From contig JAKLJI010000026.1 in NCBI GenBank assembly GCA_023151275.1, positions 1 through 40,242 of the forward strand: 40,242 nucleotides of DNA. Direction: 5' to 3'. The notes under the pieces were generated by a model. The model was not told the DNA's origin and did no database searches. It worked only from the letters and a program-made list of their open reading frames with translations. The position numbers were made by a program, and so were the translations under genes. The stretch comes from Bacteroidia bacterium (GTDB taxonomy: Bacteria > Bacteroidota > Bacteroidia > UKL13-3). Shown here piece after piece: positions 33,211 to 40,242 of the stretch. Within the stretch, counting starts at the first letter, position 1; each line of letters starts with the position of its first letter.

Positions 33211-35229
33211 TTAAAGAGAGGCAAGTTCTTTTTTTAATTCGGCCAATAAAATGGGTTTGGGCTGATAGGAATAATTCAAGTTTTGACTCAGCTTAATGGT
33301 TTTCTTTTCAAATGTTGGTCCCATTTCAGGATGAATACTCATGATAATCATGGTGATATCCATGTTTTTAGGCAGTGAACAATAAGCCACAGCTCCGTTG
33401 CAATAGGCATATATCAAGGAATTTATTCCGGGAACTTTAAAATAAACCTGAGTGCTTCCTTTGGTTTCCATCCGAAAACCTGCCATTTGGGTTGGAGGGA
33501 TATTGCTGAATTTATCGCAATTGTACAATCCGGTTTTTCCTATGCTGATACCATACACTTTTTCAATATCTTCATTGCTTGCGAATCCGGCCTCAATTCT
33601 TTTTTTCCGAATTTCAATTTCGGCATTACTGAACATTGTTAATAATTTAGGTTCCCTATCCAGCAGGTCCATGGCCAATGGATTTTCAAACCATTCAAAA
33701 TCCTCCCGATTGGGTTCAGTAAATAATATGAAGCTCAATTGGCCTTTGCACTTATTCATAACTTGGGTTAGACTTTTATTTTCAAGTTTTTGAATGGATT
33801 GATAGGCGACAGTTAACCGGTGAATCCATTCGGAATCCCTACGTTTGATATTGCTCAGGTGTTTAAACAATGCAAGTGGGGTCGGAGCAGTAAGTCCGTC
33901 CTTCTCGCTATTTGTGGCAAAATACTCAAGTGCAAAATTTAGGTTTTTGGCATGGTAAGGCTTTATTCGTTTTTCTACTTCAAGTTCCTTTTGGGCCAGC
34001 CAGGTTCTGAATTTTTCCAATTCCCGCTCTTCAAAGGCCGCAGAATCTGCTTTGTATTTTGCAATTAGTCGTTGGTAGTTTTCTACATTTCGATTGTACC
34101 TATCCAGTTTCGATTGATACAGTTTGTTCCTCCGCGAAAGTTCTGCCTGATACCTGTTTTCTTTTATCCATTCCGGTAGAAAAATGTTCTCAAGTCTTGA
34201 AAATAAAGCTCTTCGAACAGGTGGGTTGTAAGGTTTGGGTTTTACTCCAATTGCAGGTGGAAGAGGTGCTTTGGGGAATTTGTAGGTCCAGTTTATTTCG
34301 GTATGTTTTTCTTTATTGCTATCTACAATTACCATTAAACTCCGCAGGTATTTGCTGTCGAGGCGATAAGTAGGTAGTTGAACCGCAGAGGAGGGGCGAA
34401 TGGCAAATTCCTGACCTGTATTTTTCCATTCCGTTACGCCATTGGTATTCTTAACTGGTGTAAATAGAGTCATGCCCGATTTCAAATAGCTACTCGGCAT
34501 TTCAACGTCTACGTTTTTTCCGGGCCTTAGTTCAAGTCGCTTTCCTTCTGCACGAGCTTCAAAACTAAACATGCCTCCACTTTCCAAAGGTTTTCCATCG
34601 CTTACCGTTGAAGCATTGTGCTGAATGGCAGCCAAGGTGCTCAAGATTTCTTTTACTTCCAACTCCACTATCCCGGTGTATAAGGTTCCATCTTCAAAGC
34701 AAAAAGCATTTTCCGGAATCTTAAATCTTGTTCCTTCTTGTGCAGTTACTATATTAGCCTTTCTGGAATCAACCGTATAAACCTGGATAGATGCAGGGGT
34801 AGTCTGCTCTACCAGGTCGCTGATACTCTTGAGTTGATATTCGGTAACCACGATATCAACTCTCCGGTTTTTTTGTTTGCCTTGTTCACGGGCATTCGAT
34901 ACCAGCGGTTTTGTTTCTCCCTGCCAGTTCACGCGAAGTCGTTCGGCAGGAATGCCATTTTCTATCAGGTAGTTTTTTACCATGTTTGCACGTTGTCCCG
35001 AAAGCGCCTTGTTGTATGCATTAGACGCATCATGATCGGTATGTCCATTTATGCTAAGTTCGTAATAGTTTCGGGTGTTGAGTTGCTTACTTAGTGCATC
35101 CAGAATCCTTCGGTCTTCCTGGTCTAAACCAAATTCTTCCGATTTAAAATGAATGCGAATGGTTCGCTGTTCTTGTGCCCAGCCTTGTGTAAGCCAAAAG
35201 ACCAGGAAGAGGGTGTAAAGGGGTTTCAT
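33211..35229 (-). CDS. Exported protein with N-terminal OmpA-like domain and long C-terminal region
   Basis: A 672-residue protein with a signal peptide (MKPLYTLFLVFWLTQGWAQ). An OmpA-type peptidoglycan-binding domain follows at about 24-135: INGHTDHDASNAYN and SGQRANMVKNYL, with RRVDIVV at its end. OmpA domains usually close a protein; here about 530 residues follow. They include a beta-rich section (about 150-310), a highly charged stretch likely to form a coiled coil (about 340-440, rich in K, E and R), and a C-terminal beta-rich region. I recognise no family for this part. The ATG at 35229 is used; two codons upstream there is only a TTG. It is probably periplasmic and tied to peptidoglycan. 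Function unknown. Confidence 0.8.
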   Translation of the reverse strand: MKPLYTLFLVFWLTQGWAQEQRTIRIHFKSEEFGLDQEDRRILDALSKQLNTRNYYELSINGHTDHDASNAYNKALSGQRANMVKNYLIENGIPAERLRVNWQGETKPLVSNAREQGKQKNRRVDIVVTEYQLKSISDLVEQTTPASIQVYTVDSRKANIVTAQEGTRFKIPENAFCFEDGTLYTGIVELEVKEILSTLAAIQHNASTVSDGKPLESGGMFSFEARAEGKRLELRPGKNVDVEMPSSYLKSGMTLFTPVKNTNGVTEWKNTGQEFAIRPSSAVQLPTYRLDSKYLRSLMVIVDSNKEKHTEINWTYKFPKAPLPPAIGVKPKPYNPPVRRALFSRLENIFLPEWIKENRYQAELSRRNKLYQSKLDRYNRNVENYQRLIAKYKADSAAFEERELEKFRTWLAQKELEVEKRIKPYHAKNLNFALEYFATNSEKDGLTAPTPLALFKHLSNIKRRDSEWIHRLTVAYQSIQKLENKSLTQVMNKCKGQLSFILFTEPNREDFEWFENPLAMDLLDREPKLLTMFSNAEIEIRKKRIEAGFASNEDIEKVYGISIGKTGLYNCDKFSNIPPTQMAGFRMETKGSTQVYFKVPGINSLIYAYCNGAVAYCSLPKNMDITMIIMSIHPEMGPTFEKKTIKLSQNLNYSYQPKPILLAELKKELASL

Positions 35230-35329
35230 GAGCAATTTATTGATGCTCCTTAAACGGTGGTCAGTGTTAATTTGTTACATCTCTGTCACTCATTTTTTTA
35301 GGTATACTAAAGCTGTAAAGGGAACGTTA

Positions 35330-35548
35330 TCAGCCCTTTTTTAGTGGAGTTAACAAGTCTTCCAGACCGTTGATTTTTATTTCGTGGATGGTGCGCAATT
35401 GCATGCCCAGCTTGCCATCCGGAAATCCTTTGCGCGCAAACCATTCCAAATAGCTTACGGGTAAATCGCAAAGCAATCTGCCTTGGTATTTGCCAAAAGG
35501 CATTTTGTTTTTTACAAGGCTCAATAAAATTTCCGGATTTCCTTCCAT
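35330..35548 (-). CDS. DUF3820 family protein
   Basis: A 72-residue protein that matches the DUF3820 pattern from end to end: KMPFGKYQGRLLCDLPVSYL, then EWFARKGFPDGKLG and EIKINGLEDLLTPL. In larger proteins the same module follows exonuclease domains, which hints at a nucleic-acid role, but none is proven. The ATG at 35548 is taken; a GTG lies one codon upstream. It is divergent from aat across 32 bp. Confidence 0.85.
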   Translation of the reverse strand: MEGNPEILLSLVKNKMPFGKYQGRLLCDLPVSYLEWFARKGFPDGKLGMQLRTIHEIKINGLEDLLTPLKKG

Positions 35549-35580
35549 CACACAAAGCTAAGCCTTTGTATTTTTGACGC

Positions 35581-36216
35581 ATGTATTTTATTCAGGGCAA
35601 TCAGTTTCCGCATCCCTCTTTGGCCAACGAAGATGGACTCCTGGCCGTAGGCGGTGATTTATCGGTAGATACGCTGTTAACCGCCTATGCCAATGGAATT
35701 TTTCCCTGGTACAATGAAGATGAACCCATTTTGTGGTGGTCGCCAAATCCACGTCTGGTGCTATTTCCCAAAGAGATAAAGGTGAGTTCAAGCATGAAGC
35801 AGGTCCTCAAAAAACAAACCTTCAGCTATTCACTCAATTCCGATTTTGAAGCAGTAATTCGTAGTTGCCGAGACCTGCGTCGCGACGATGGAACCTGGAT
35901 TAGCGAGGATATTATTCAAGCTTACTTGGTATTGCACGAGCAAGGTTATGCCCACTCGGTGGAAGTATGGAGCGATGCCAATGAACTGGTTGGAGGGCTT
36001 TATGGAGTAGGAATGGGGAAGGTGTTTTTTGGAGAAAGTATGTTCTCAAAAGTGAGCAATTCAAGCAAGGCCGCGCTCATTTTTCTGGCTTACCATTGCA
36101 TGCAAGAGGGCATAGAATTGATAGATTGCCAGCAAAGCACTAATCACCTCAAGAGCATGGGGGCAAGGGAAATTAGCAGAGATGAATTTCTTGACCAATT
36201 AGCAAATCTTATTTGA
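35581..36216 (+). CDS. aat: Leucyl/phenylalanyl-tRNA--protein transferase
   Basis: A 211-residue cytosolic enzyme that adds Leu or Phe from aminoacyl-tRNA to proteins with an N-terminal Arg or Lys, marking them for ClpAP. Family blocks in order: FPHPSLANEDGLLAVGGDLS, YANGIFPWYNEDEPILWWSP, the acceptor-site DGTWISEDI, VGGLYGVGMGKVFFGESMFS, and the C-terminal IDCQQSTNHLKSMGA. Length is typical of the short bacterial form. It is the only plus-strand gene between tdh and queD and is followed by structured element B. Confidence 0.95.
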   Translation: MYFIQGNQFPHPSLANEDGLLAVGGDLSVDTLLTAYANGIFPWYNEDEPILWWSPNPRLVLFPKEIKVSSSMKQVLKKQTFSYSLNSDFEAVIRSCRDLRRDDGTWISEDIIQAYLVLHEQGYAHSVEVWSDANELVGGLYGVGMGKVFFGESMFSKVSNSSKAALIFLAYHCMQEGIELIDCQQSTNHLKSMGAREISRDEFLDQLANLI

Positions 36217-36221
36217 GTTTT

Positions 36222-36415
36222 GGGCGTGTCCCGGCTGTAATTTCATTTGGTTTCATTTCAAATTTACATGCACAGCCGGGCCGGGCCATCCGCTTGTACT
36301 CCTCGCCCCTGCGTTGGCTAATGCACCCTAAGCAAAGAGCTTCTAGGGTCGCTTTTGCTCAGGGGCATTAGCTTGGCCGCAGGTTCTGTGGGGTACCGCT
36401 GCTGTCCCTCACGTG
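36222..36415. repeat. Structured GC-rich intergenic element, copy B
   Basis: The second copy of the element at 4523-4722, filling the gap between aat and hipT. It starts GGGCGTG and ends TCCCTCACG. Hairpin 1: CCGGCTGT (36231-36238) with ACAGCCGG (36272-36279). Hairpin 2: CCTGCG (36308-36313) with CGCAGG (36378-36383), and GCTAATGC (36317-36324) with GCATTAGC (36365-36372). Between the hairpins are GCCGGGC and TACTCC, as in copy A. The arms differ from copy A while the pairing is kept. Strand unknown. A short open frame crossing it is not a credible gene. Confidence 0.7.
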
Positions 36416-36457
36416 AGAGATTCGTTCCGCGATTTTGCTTTACCTGTTTTATCCTTT

Positions 36458-37489
36458 TCATACTTTTTTGGCAAATGAAATGTTCAACATCTTCAAGCGA
36501 TCAAAGTAATGATTGGAATAAAGGTCCTTTACGGGCGGCGATAAAAACGAATTTTGAATGAGCACGATTGCCTGCTCATTCTTTGTTCGGTATTTTGTTA
36601 GTAACTGCTTCACACGACTTTCTATCATTCCTATTTTTAATCCGAATTCATAAAAATCATCATAGGCATAAAAGCCCAAGGATTTAAAGCTTTCCGATTC
36701 GTAATTGTTCGAGAACAGACCATCTTCCAAGGCAAAGAAACTGTCGGTTGGAATATGAATAGAAGTATTGATTAAATCGTATGCAGGGCTAAGTAAATAA
36801 TCTCCACGGTGGTTTTGCTGTAGGGAAAAGTTTTTTAAGTGTGCATCCCCATTGCAGAATAAATAATTGAAAATTATCCGTTCATAGTATTTTTCAACTT
36901 CAACAGCATAGGCTGCCACGTGTAATTTCATGTATTGTGCAATCTCTTCATAGCTGCCACTGTTTTTATAAGTTCCACCCATTTTTTCTTTCGACTTTCC
37001 GGTAATTGTTGCAAAATCTTCCTGGGCAATTTTCAATCCATTTTTTGCATAGTCAAAGCGTTTGGTAATGTATGCCGGTTCTCCATTCTTAAAGAAAACC
37101 AAGGCACATTCTGCAATTGGAATGCCAAAGGCTTGTTTAGCAATTTGCATGGTTAGATGTTCGTTAGCCGGCAACTCTTCTTCTCTTCCAAAGGCCGGGC
37201 GGAATGGAATGGGTTTAAGGATGTACATTCCTTGTTCCCCTGGTTCTGTTAGCCTGAGTTTATTGTTTTCAAGTACCAAAGATTGTTTAAATTGTACTCC
37301 GCTTATTGAAATGCTTTTGCTGTTTTGTCTTAATTTTTCAGCAACCTCTTTGTCTAGTTTGGGCGCATTAAAATCTAAAATAGGACTTACTTTTTTTCGG
37401 TTAAAAAGTAAGCGTAAAGCCGCAGGACTGTAGCTGTCAAAACCCTCCGACAAGGTGCATGGACAAAAGTTTAGCTTGTTCAGAATCAT
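36458..37489 (-). CDS. HipT-like serine/threonine kinase toxin (HipA kinase without N-terminal subdomain)
   Basis: A 343-residue HipA-family kinase that lacks the N-terminal subdomain 1, which is encoded separately just upstream. The nucleotide loop is SISISGVQFK (59-68), with serines like the SxS autophosphorylation motif of HipT. Catalytic NGDAHLKN (N213 to N220: D215, H217, N220) and metal-binding D238 (PAYDLI) are intact, so it should be active. HipA and HipT phosphorylate aminoacyl-tRNA synthetases (GltX and TrpS respectively) and stop growth; the target here is unknown. A CPC motif near the N-terminus (C9, C11) is unusual against E. coli HipA. The start lies two bases after the stop of the hipS-like gene. 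It is not a broken hipA: both pieces have clean starts and stops. Confidence 0.85.
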   Translation of the reverse strand: MILNKLNFCPCTLSEGFDSYSPAALRLLFNRKKVSPILDFNAPKLDKEVAEKLRQNSKSISISGVQFKQSLVLENNKLRLTEPGEQGMYILKPIPFRPAFGREEELPANEHLTMQIAKQAFGIPIAECALVFFKNGEPAYITKRFDYAKNGLKIAQEDFATITGKSKEKMGGTYKNSGSYEEIAQYMKLHVAAYAVEVEKYYERIIFNYLFCNGDAHLKNFSLQQNHRGDYLLSPAYDLINTSIHIPTDSFFALEDGLFSNNYESESFKSLGFYAYDDFYEFGLKIGMIESRVKQLLTKYRTKNEQAIVLIQNSFLSPPVKDLYSNHYFDRLKMLNISFAKKV

Positions 37490-37491
37490 TG

Positions 37492-37815
37492 CTAATCTAT
37501 TAGTTTGAGCGTTACTGCACCAATTGTATCAGTTCCGGCGGTAGCGCCAAGTAAGCGTATGGTATCTTGTTCATCAATTTTTAAATAGCGACTTTGAATC
37601 TCAAGGTTAGTTCCTTCTGCAATCATGTTGCTAAAGAAAGGGAAGATGGAGTCACTCCGATATTCTTGTTTTGTTTTAGGAATGGTTAAACTGATAGCCG
37701 GCAAATTGGAATCACGGTAATAGCTATCTGTATATCGAAAGACAAACTGATTTTGATTTTCTTCCACGAGTTCTCCTGCCAATATTTTATTGAAATATAC
37801 TTCCGCTTTCCTCAT
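37492..37815 (-). CDS. HipS-like protein (HipA N-terminal subdomain 1)
   Basis: A 107-residue protein equal to the N-terminal subdomain found at the start of HipA (couple_hipA type): AEVYFNKILAGELVEE, FRYTDSYY, ISLTIP, and FFSNMIAEG followed by ARLLGATAG-like sequence (IRLLGATAGTDTIGAVTL). In the E. coli HipBST system the equivalent free protein HipS is the antitoxin that blocks HipT. The same role is inferred here. It follows hipB after four bases and precedes hipT after two, so the three are one operon. Confidence 0.83.
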   Translation of the reverse strand: MRKAEVYFNKILAGELVEENQNQFVFRYTDSYYRDSNLPAISLTIPKTKQEYRSDSIFPFFSNMIAEGTNLEIQSRYLKIDEQDTIRLLGATAGTDTIGAVTLKLID

Positions 37816-37819
37816 TCAC

Positions 37820-38029
37820 TTAGTATTTCTTTTTAATTACTACCATAAGTTCCATGCCTAGAACCTCCAACAGTTTGTTAACTACCTCCAAGGAAGGATT
37901 TCCTTGGCCTCTTTCCAACTTATAAAGTGTATTGGTGCTTATTTGCGCCAATTCTGCCAAATGCGGTTGGGTAATACTCAGTTCCTTTCTTCGCGTTTTT
38001 ATGATTTGTCCCAAATGCTCAACTAACAT
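37820..38029 (-). CDS. HipB-like XRE-family DNA-binding protein
   Basis: A 69-residue Cro/C1-type helix-turn-helix protein: LGQIIKTRRKELSITQPHLA then ISTNTLYKLERGQGNPSLEVVNKLLEVLGMELMVV, ending in a basic tail. First gene of the hip operon and probable autorepressor. The inverted repeat TATAATGTGATTT/AAATCACATTATA upstream is its likely operator. In HipBST systems HipB mainly regulates and strengthens neutralisation by HipS. Confidence 0.88.
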   Translation of the reverse strand: MLVEHLGQIIKTRRKELSITQPHLAELAQISTNTLYKLERGQGNPSLEVVNKLLEVLGMELMVVIKKKY

Positions 38030-38094
38030 TATAATGTGATTTAGATATCAAAGTTAGTCGTTTTCTTTGTTTGAACAGAGAAAATCACATTATA
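38027..38094 (-). promoter_or_regulatory. Promoter and operator of the hip operon
   Basis: Two perfectly complementary 13-bp arms, TATAATGTGATTT (38030-38042) and AAATCACATTATA (38082-38094), flank the promoter. On the minus strand, TCTG, 19 nt and TAACTTTG (38056-38049) match the Bacteroidota -33/-7 consensus with one mismatch. The proximal arm covers the expected start of transcription and touches the hipB ATG (38027-38029). The distal arm sits just upstream of -33. ACATTATAATGT (38026-38037) is itself a 12-bp palindrome. Confidence 0.75.
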
Positions 38095-38449
38095 CTATGG
38101 TTTTTATTGTTGTTATTTTGAGTTGGGGAATGGTGTTTTTCGGGAAGCGCAATTCAATTGCCGTAAGGCCATTCGGAAGAACTCCGAATGAGTTACGGCC
38201 TGTTTATCTGAGTGAGTGACTCAAGTTCTTGTTTATGGATTTTGCGGGAGATGGGTTGTGTTTGATTTTTTTTCTTTCCTATCTACTTTGTATTCAATTT
38301 TGTTTTTCAATCAACCCAACCCATTGAATCCTTTAAAGAATATGGAGCCAAAAGCTCCATCCCCCTGGAATTATGTGATAAGCGTAAAACCATGATTCAA
38401 ATCAAGGTGAGACCGGAAATCCGTATTAACTTGCAGCAAAATTTGGTGT
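38095..38449. other. Intergenic region with two stem-loops, no gene seen
   Basis: A 355-bp gap between the divergent hip operon and queD. It holds a two-part stem-loop, GCCGTAA (38160-38166) with TTACGGC (38193-38199) and ATTCGGA (38171-38177) with TCCGAAT (38183-38189). A simple hairpin, ATGGAGC (38342-38348) with GCTCCAT (38354-38360), follows. Neither has a run of T, so they are not classic terminators. No open frame looks like a gene. Confidence 0.5.
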
Positions 38450-38806
38450 ATGCAAATCTTCAAACAGTTTACCTTCGATTCGGCTCATTTCTTGCCCAAT
38501 GTTCCTGATGGCCATAAATGCAAAGAGATTCATGGGCATACTTATCGGGTGATTTTTTATTTTGAAGGGGAGTTAAATCCGGAATTGGGTTGGGTAATGG
38601 ATTTTGGAGATTTGAAGCAGGTTTTGGAACCCACCATCAAGCGCATCGACCATAAGTTAATGAATAACATCCCCGGCTTAGAAAATCCTACCTGCGAGCG
38701 AATCGCCATTTGGTTGTGGGAGCAGGTAAAGCCTTCCTTGCCTATGCTTTGTAAAGTTGAGCTTCACGAAACTCCAACTTCCGGGGCGGTTTATGAAGGC
38801 AGGTGA
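38450..38806 (+). CDS. queD: 6-carboxytetrahydropterin synthase QueD / 6-pyruvoyl-tetrahydropterin synthase family
   Basis: A 118-residue pterin enzyme, probably QueD, which turns dihydroneopterin triphosphate into 6-carboxytetrahydropterin in the path to queuosine and other 7-deazaguanines. Zinc ligands H13 (FDSAHFL) and H28/H30 (EIHGHTY) are present. The catalytic cysteine is C24 in HKCKE. VMDFGDLK and the substrate-binding ENPTCE and HETPTSG match the family. Length is standard. It stands alone, without queC or queE nearby. Confidence 0.93.
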   Translation: MQIFKQFTFDSAHFLPNVPDGHKCKEIHGHTYRVIFYFEGELNPELGWVMDFGDLKQVLEPTIKRIDHKLMNNIPGLENPTCERIAIWLWEQVKPSLPMLCKVELHETPTSGAVYEGR

Positions 38807-38985
38807 AATCTTGGATGCTTGCTTTATTGTACCATGTTTGAAAACCAAATTTTTTAGCGTGAATGCTTCTAGAATTTTGAAATACAATAGCGGTAGAAGG
38901 CTATTCACTTGTTACTAGGTTTGGCTTTCGCTGTAGTTATTAATTTTTAAACTCCTTAACAGGGGTTAATATTTTTCATGGGTTT

Positions 38986-39564
38986 TCATGGCCATCTATA
39001 GCCTAATTTTAGTGAGGCTTCCGGGTTGATAAAGGGAAGAGTGTAGTGGTATTGATCAACGGGTACATTTTTATTTCCGGCAACGCGAAGGCTAATTCCC
39101 GCCCAGGGACTTGCATAAAAATGCTTACCAAGTGGAATCTGATATCCCAAACTTCCGTTTAACAGAAAATTGGAGAAATGTGCAGTCTCTAGGAGCTCTT
39201 TGCTTTGAATATTACTTTGCCAATACACAATGCCTCCTCCTAGCCACCAACCTTTCCAATCTTTGTTTTGGTAAATATCAAGTACCAATGCATAGGCTTG
39301 AATATGGTTGTTTCGGTAATTGTTGTTGATGCTCCAATTTGGTTTGTTTACCGATGCTGTCAAAGCTCGTACTCTGAATTGTTCGATTCCAACAAAGCCA
39401 CATGCGAAATAGCCCCCAGTTGCGTAGGGTAGTAAATCGAGTTCAAGACCTGCACGTATCTTGGATTGCTGTGCAGCTAAGGGGTTGGATTTTAGAATTG
39501 AAACTAGTAGAATCAAGCCAAGTAGGAAGTGAATGGTTTTAAGAGTTGATCTTGTTGCTCGCAT
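38986..39564 (-). CDS. Exported protein of unknown function, likely small outer-membrane barrel
   Basis: A 192-residue protein from the ATG at 39564, with a long basic start, one hydrophobic signal segment (HFLLGLILLVSIL) and a cleavage site near LAAQ. The rest alternates polar and aromatic residues (GLELDLLPYATGGYFA, WWLGGGIVYWQS, FLLNGSLGYQIPLG, ASLKLGYRW), which suggests a small beta-barrel of eight or so strands ending in an aromatic pair. I recognise no family. No operon partner: queD is convergent and the tandem repeats lie behind its start. Confidence 0.65.
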   Translation of the reverse strand: MRATRSTLKTIHFLLGLILLVSILKSNPLAAQQSKIRAGLELDLLPYATGGYFACGFVGIEQFRVRALTASVNKPNWSINNNYRNNHIQAYALVLDIYQNKDWKGWWLGGGIVYWQSNIQSKELLETAHFSNFLLNGSLGYQIPLGKHFYASPWAGISLRVAGNKNVPVDQYHYTLPFINPEASLKLGYRWP

Positions 39565-39667
39565 GGCCAACTATTTTGTAAGCAAGGTCCACATTGAAAG
39601 GGTTAGATTCAATGACTTTAAACAACCTAAGTGGAGCTTTCATCCCTCGCCTAATTTGGGTTAACCT

Positions 39668-40242
39668 TGAAGGGAATGAAGGCTAGACCTAGTCAAGTTG
39701 AGCTCTAAGTTGGTAATTCCCCAAAAGCTATCCAATTTGATAGCATTTTCTGCCATCGCCATAGCTGTTTTCCAGCCATAGCCTTTTTGGAATTAACCAT
39801 GAAAGGATGAAGGGAATGAAGGCTAGACCTAGTCAAGTTGAACTCTAAGTTGGTAATTCCCTAAAGCTATCCAATTTGATAGCATCTAAGGCCATCGCCA
39901 TAGCTGTTTTCCAGCCATAGCCTTTTTGGAATTAACCATGAAGTGATGAAGGGAATGAAGGCTTGACCTAGTCAAGTTGAGCTCTAAGTTGGTAATTCCC
40001 CAAAGCTATCCAATTAGATAGCAACTAAGGCCTTCGCCATAGCTGTTTTCCAGCCATAGCCTTTTTGGAATTAACCATGAAGGGATGAAGGGAATGAAGG
40101 CTAGACCTAGTCAAGTTGAGTTCTAAGTTGGCAATTCCCCAAAGCTATCCAATTCGATAGCATTAAAGGCCATCGCCATAGCTGTTTTCCAGCCATAGCC
40201 TTTTTGGAATTAACCATGAAGGGATGAAGGGAATGAAGGCTA
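39668..40242. repeat. 139-bp tandem repeat array, running off the window
   Basis: Units beginning TGAAGGGAATGAAGG start at 39668, 39808, 39947, 40086 and 40225, that is 140, 139, 139 and 139 bp apart. There are four full copies and the start of a fifth. They are highly alike. Each has a hairpin GCTATC-6 nt-GATAGC whose stem is the same in all four copies while the loop varies (CAATTT, CAATTT, CAATTA, CAATTC). A variable stretch of about eight bases follows, then two CCATAGC copies. The length is not a multiple of three, so it is not a coding repeat. Units are too long and unlike for CRISPR. Confidence 0.9.

Noticed and set aside
35300-35345. Terminator-like GGG...CCCTTTTTT downstream of the OmpA-domain gene start
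   Set aside because: The stem is only about six weak pairs with a 12-nt loop. On the strand where the T-run would work there is no gene to terminate.
35307-35582. A second minus-strand frame overlapping DUF3820
   Set aside because: The other frame gives a full-length DUF3820 match. This one gives no recognisable protein and overlaps the aat start.
36355-36561. Plus-strand open frame crossing element B and the hipT 3' end
   Set aside because: It lies over the hairpin element and antisense to hipT. No protein signature.
36458-37815. A hipA gene broken by a frameshift into two pieces
   Set aside because: The N-terminal part has a clean start and stop, the kinase part has its own start two bases later, and the division is at the subdomain border used by HipBST systems.
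38342-38360. ATGGAGC/GCTCCAT hairpin as a terminator
   Set aside because: It is followed by CCCCCT, not a run of T, on the plus strand. There is no plus-strand gene before it.
39668-40242. Possible CRISPR array at the right edge
   Set aside because: Units are 139-140 bp and similar over their whole length. There is no short repeat with unique spacers, and no cas gene is present.

Overview
The window comes from a member of the Bacteroidota. The evidence is a type IX secretion/gliding gene set (gldJ, two porP/sprF paralogues, porU, porV), secreted proteins with type IX C-terminal sorting domains, a SusC/Oar-type TonB-dependent receptor, an epimerase-type threonine dehydrogenase, a promoter with the Bacteroidota TAnnTTTG box, and little sign of Shine-Dalgarno sequences. 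The order within the phylum cannot be fixed from this stretch. Most of it is ordinary, tightly packed chromosome; the accessory signals sit in the gaps and at both ends.

Layout. 1-240: degenerate 55-bp tandem repeats. 328-11562, minus strand: a 1322-residue duplicated, PKD-containing type IX cargo protein, a TonB-dependent receptor, kbl, and an FG-GAP-repeat cargo protein, each followed by a rho-independent terminator. 11625-12920: murF, convergent with gldJ. 12991-21966: the type IX block, gldJ and two porP/sprF genes on the minus strand, divergent from porU-porV, which overlaps ispF. 22490-28328, plus strand: a UvrD-like helicase fused to an iron-sulphur nuclease, a polytopic membrane protein, and tdh. 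28386-29976, minus strand: rpmH-rnpA-yidD-metallo-hydrolase plus an easily missed 40-residue FeoB-associated Cys-rich membrane protein. Then a small lipoprotein, der, era, a small membrane protein, an initiator tRNA, an OmpA-domain protein, a DUF3820 protein, aat (plus strand), a three-gene hipB-hipS-hipT type toxin-antitoxin operon, queD, an unknown exported protein, and a 139-bp tandem repeat array that runs off the right edge.

How the parts work together. GldJ, PorP/SprF, PorU and PorV belong to the machine that exports and anchors proteins with the C-terminal sorting domain seen on the two cargo proteins here. Kbl and Tdh, about 18 kb apart, are the two steps from threonine to glycine plus acetyl-CoA.

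Main points for a second look. (1) The TonB-dependent receptor has six TTAAC-like motifs spaced exactly 11 bp apart just upstream of its -7 box, and the large cargo gene next to it has three with the same spacing and placement. This looks like a PhoB/OmpR-family (Pho-box-like) regulon. (2) Two GC-rich intergenic elements (4523-4722 and 36222-36415) share conserved blocks, while their two hairpins keep pairing with different arm sequences, as expected of a structured RNA or mobile repeat. (3) The hip operon is split as in HipBST and has a 13-bp inverted repeat bracketing its promoter. (4) There are tandem repeat arrays at both window ends.
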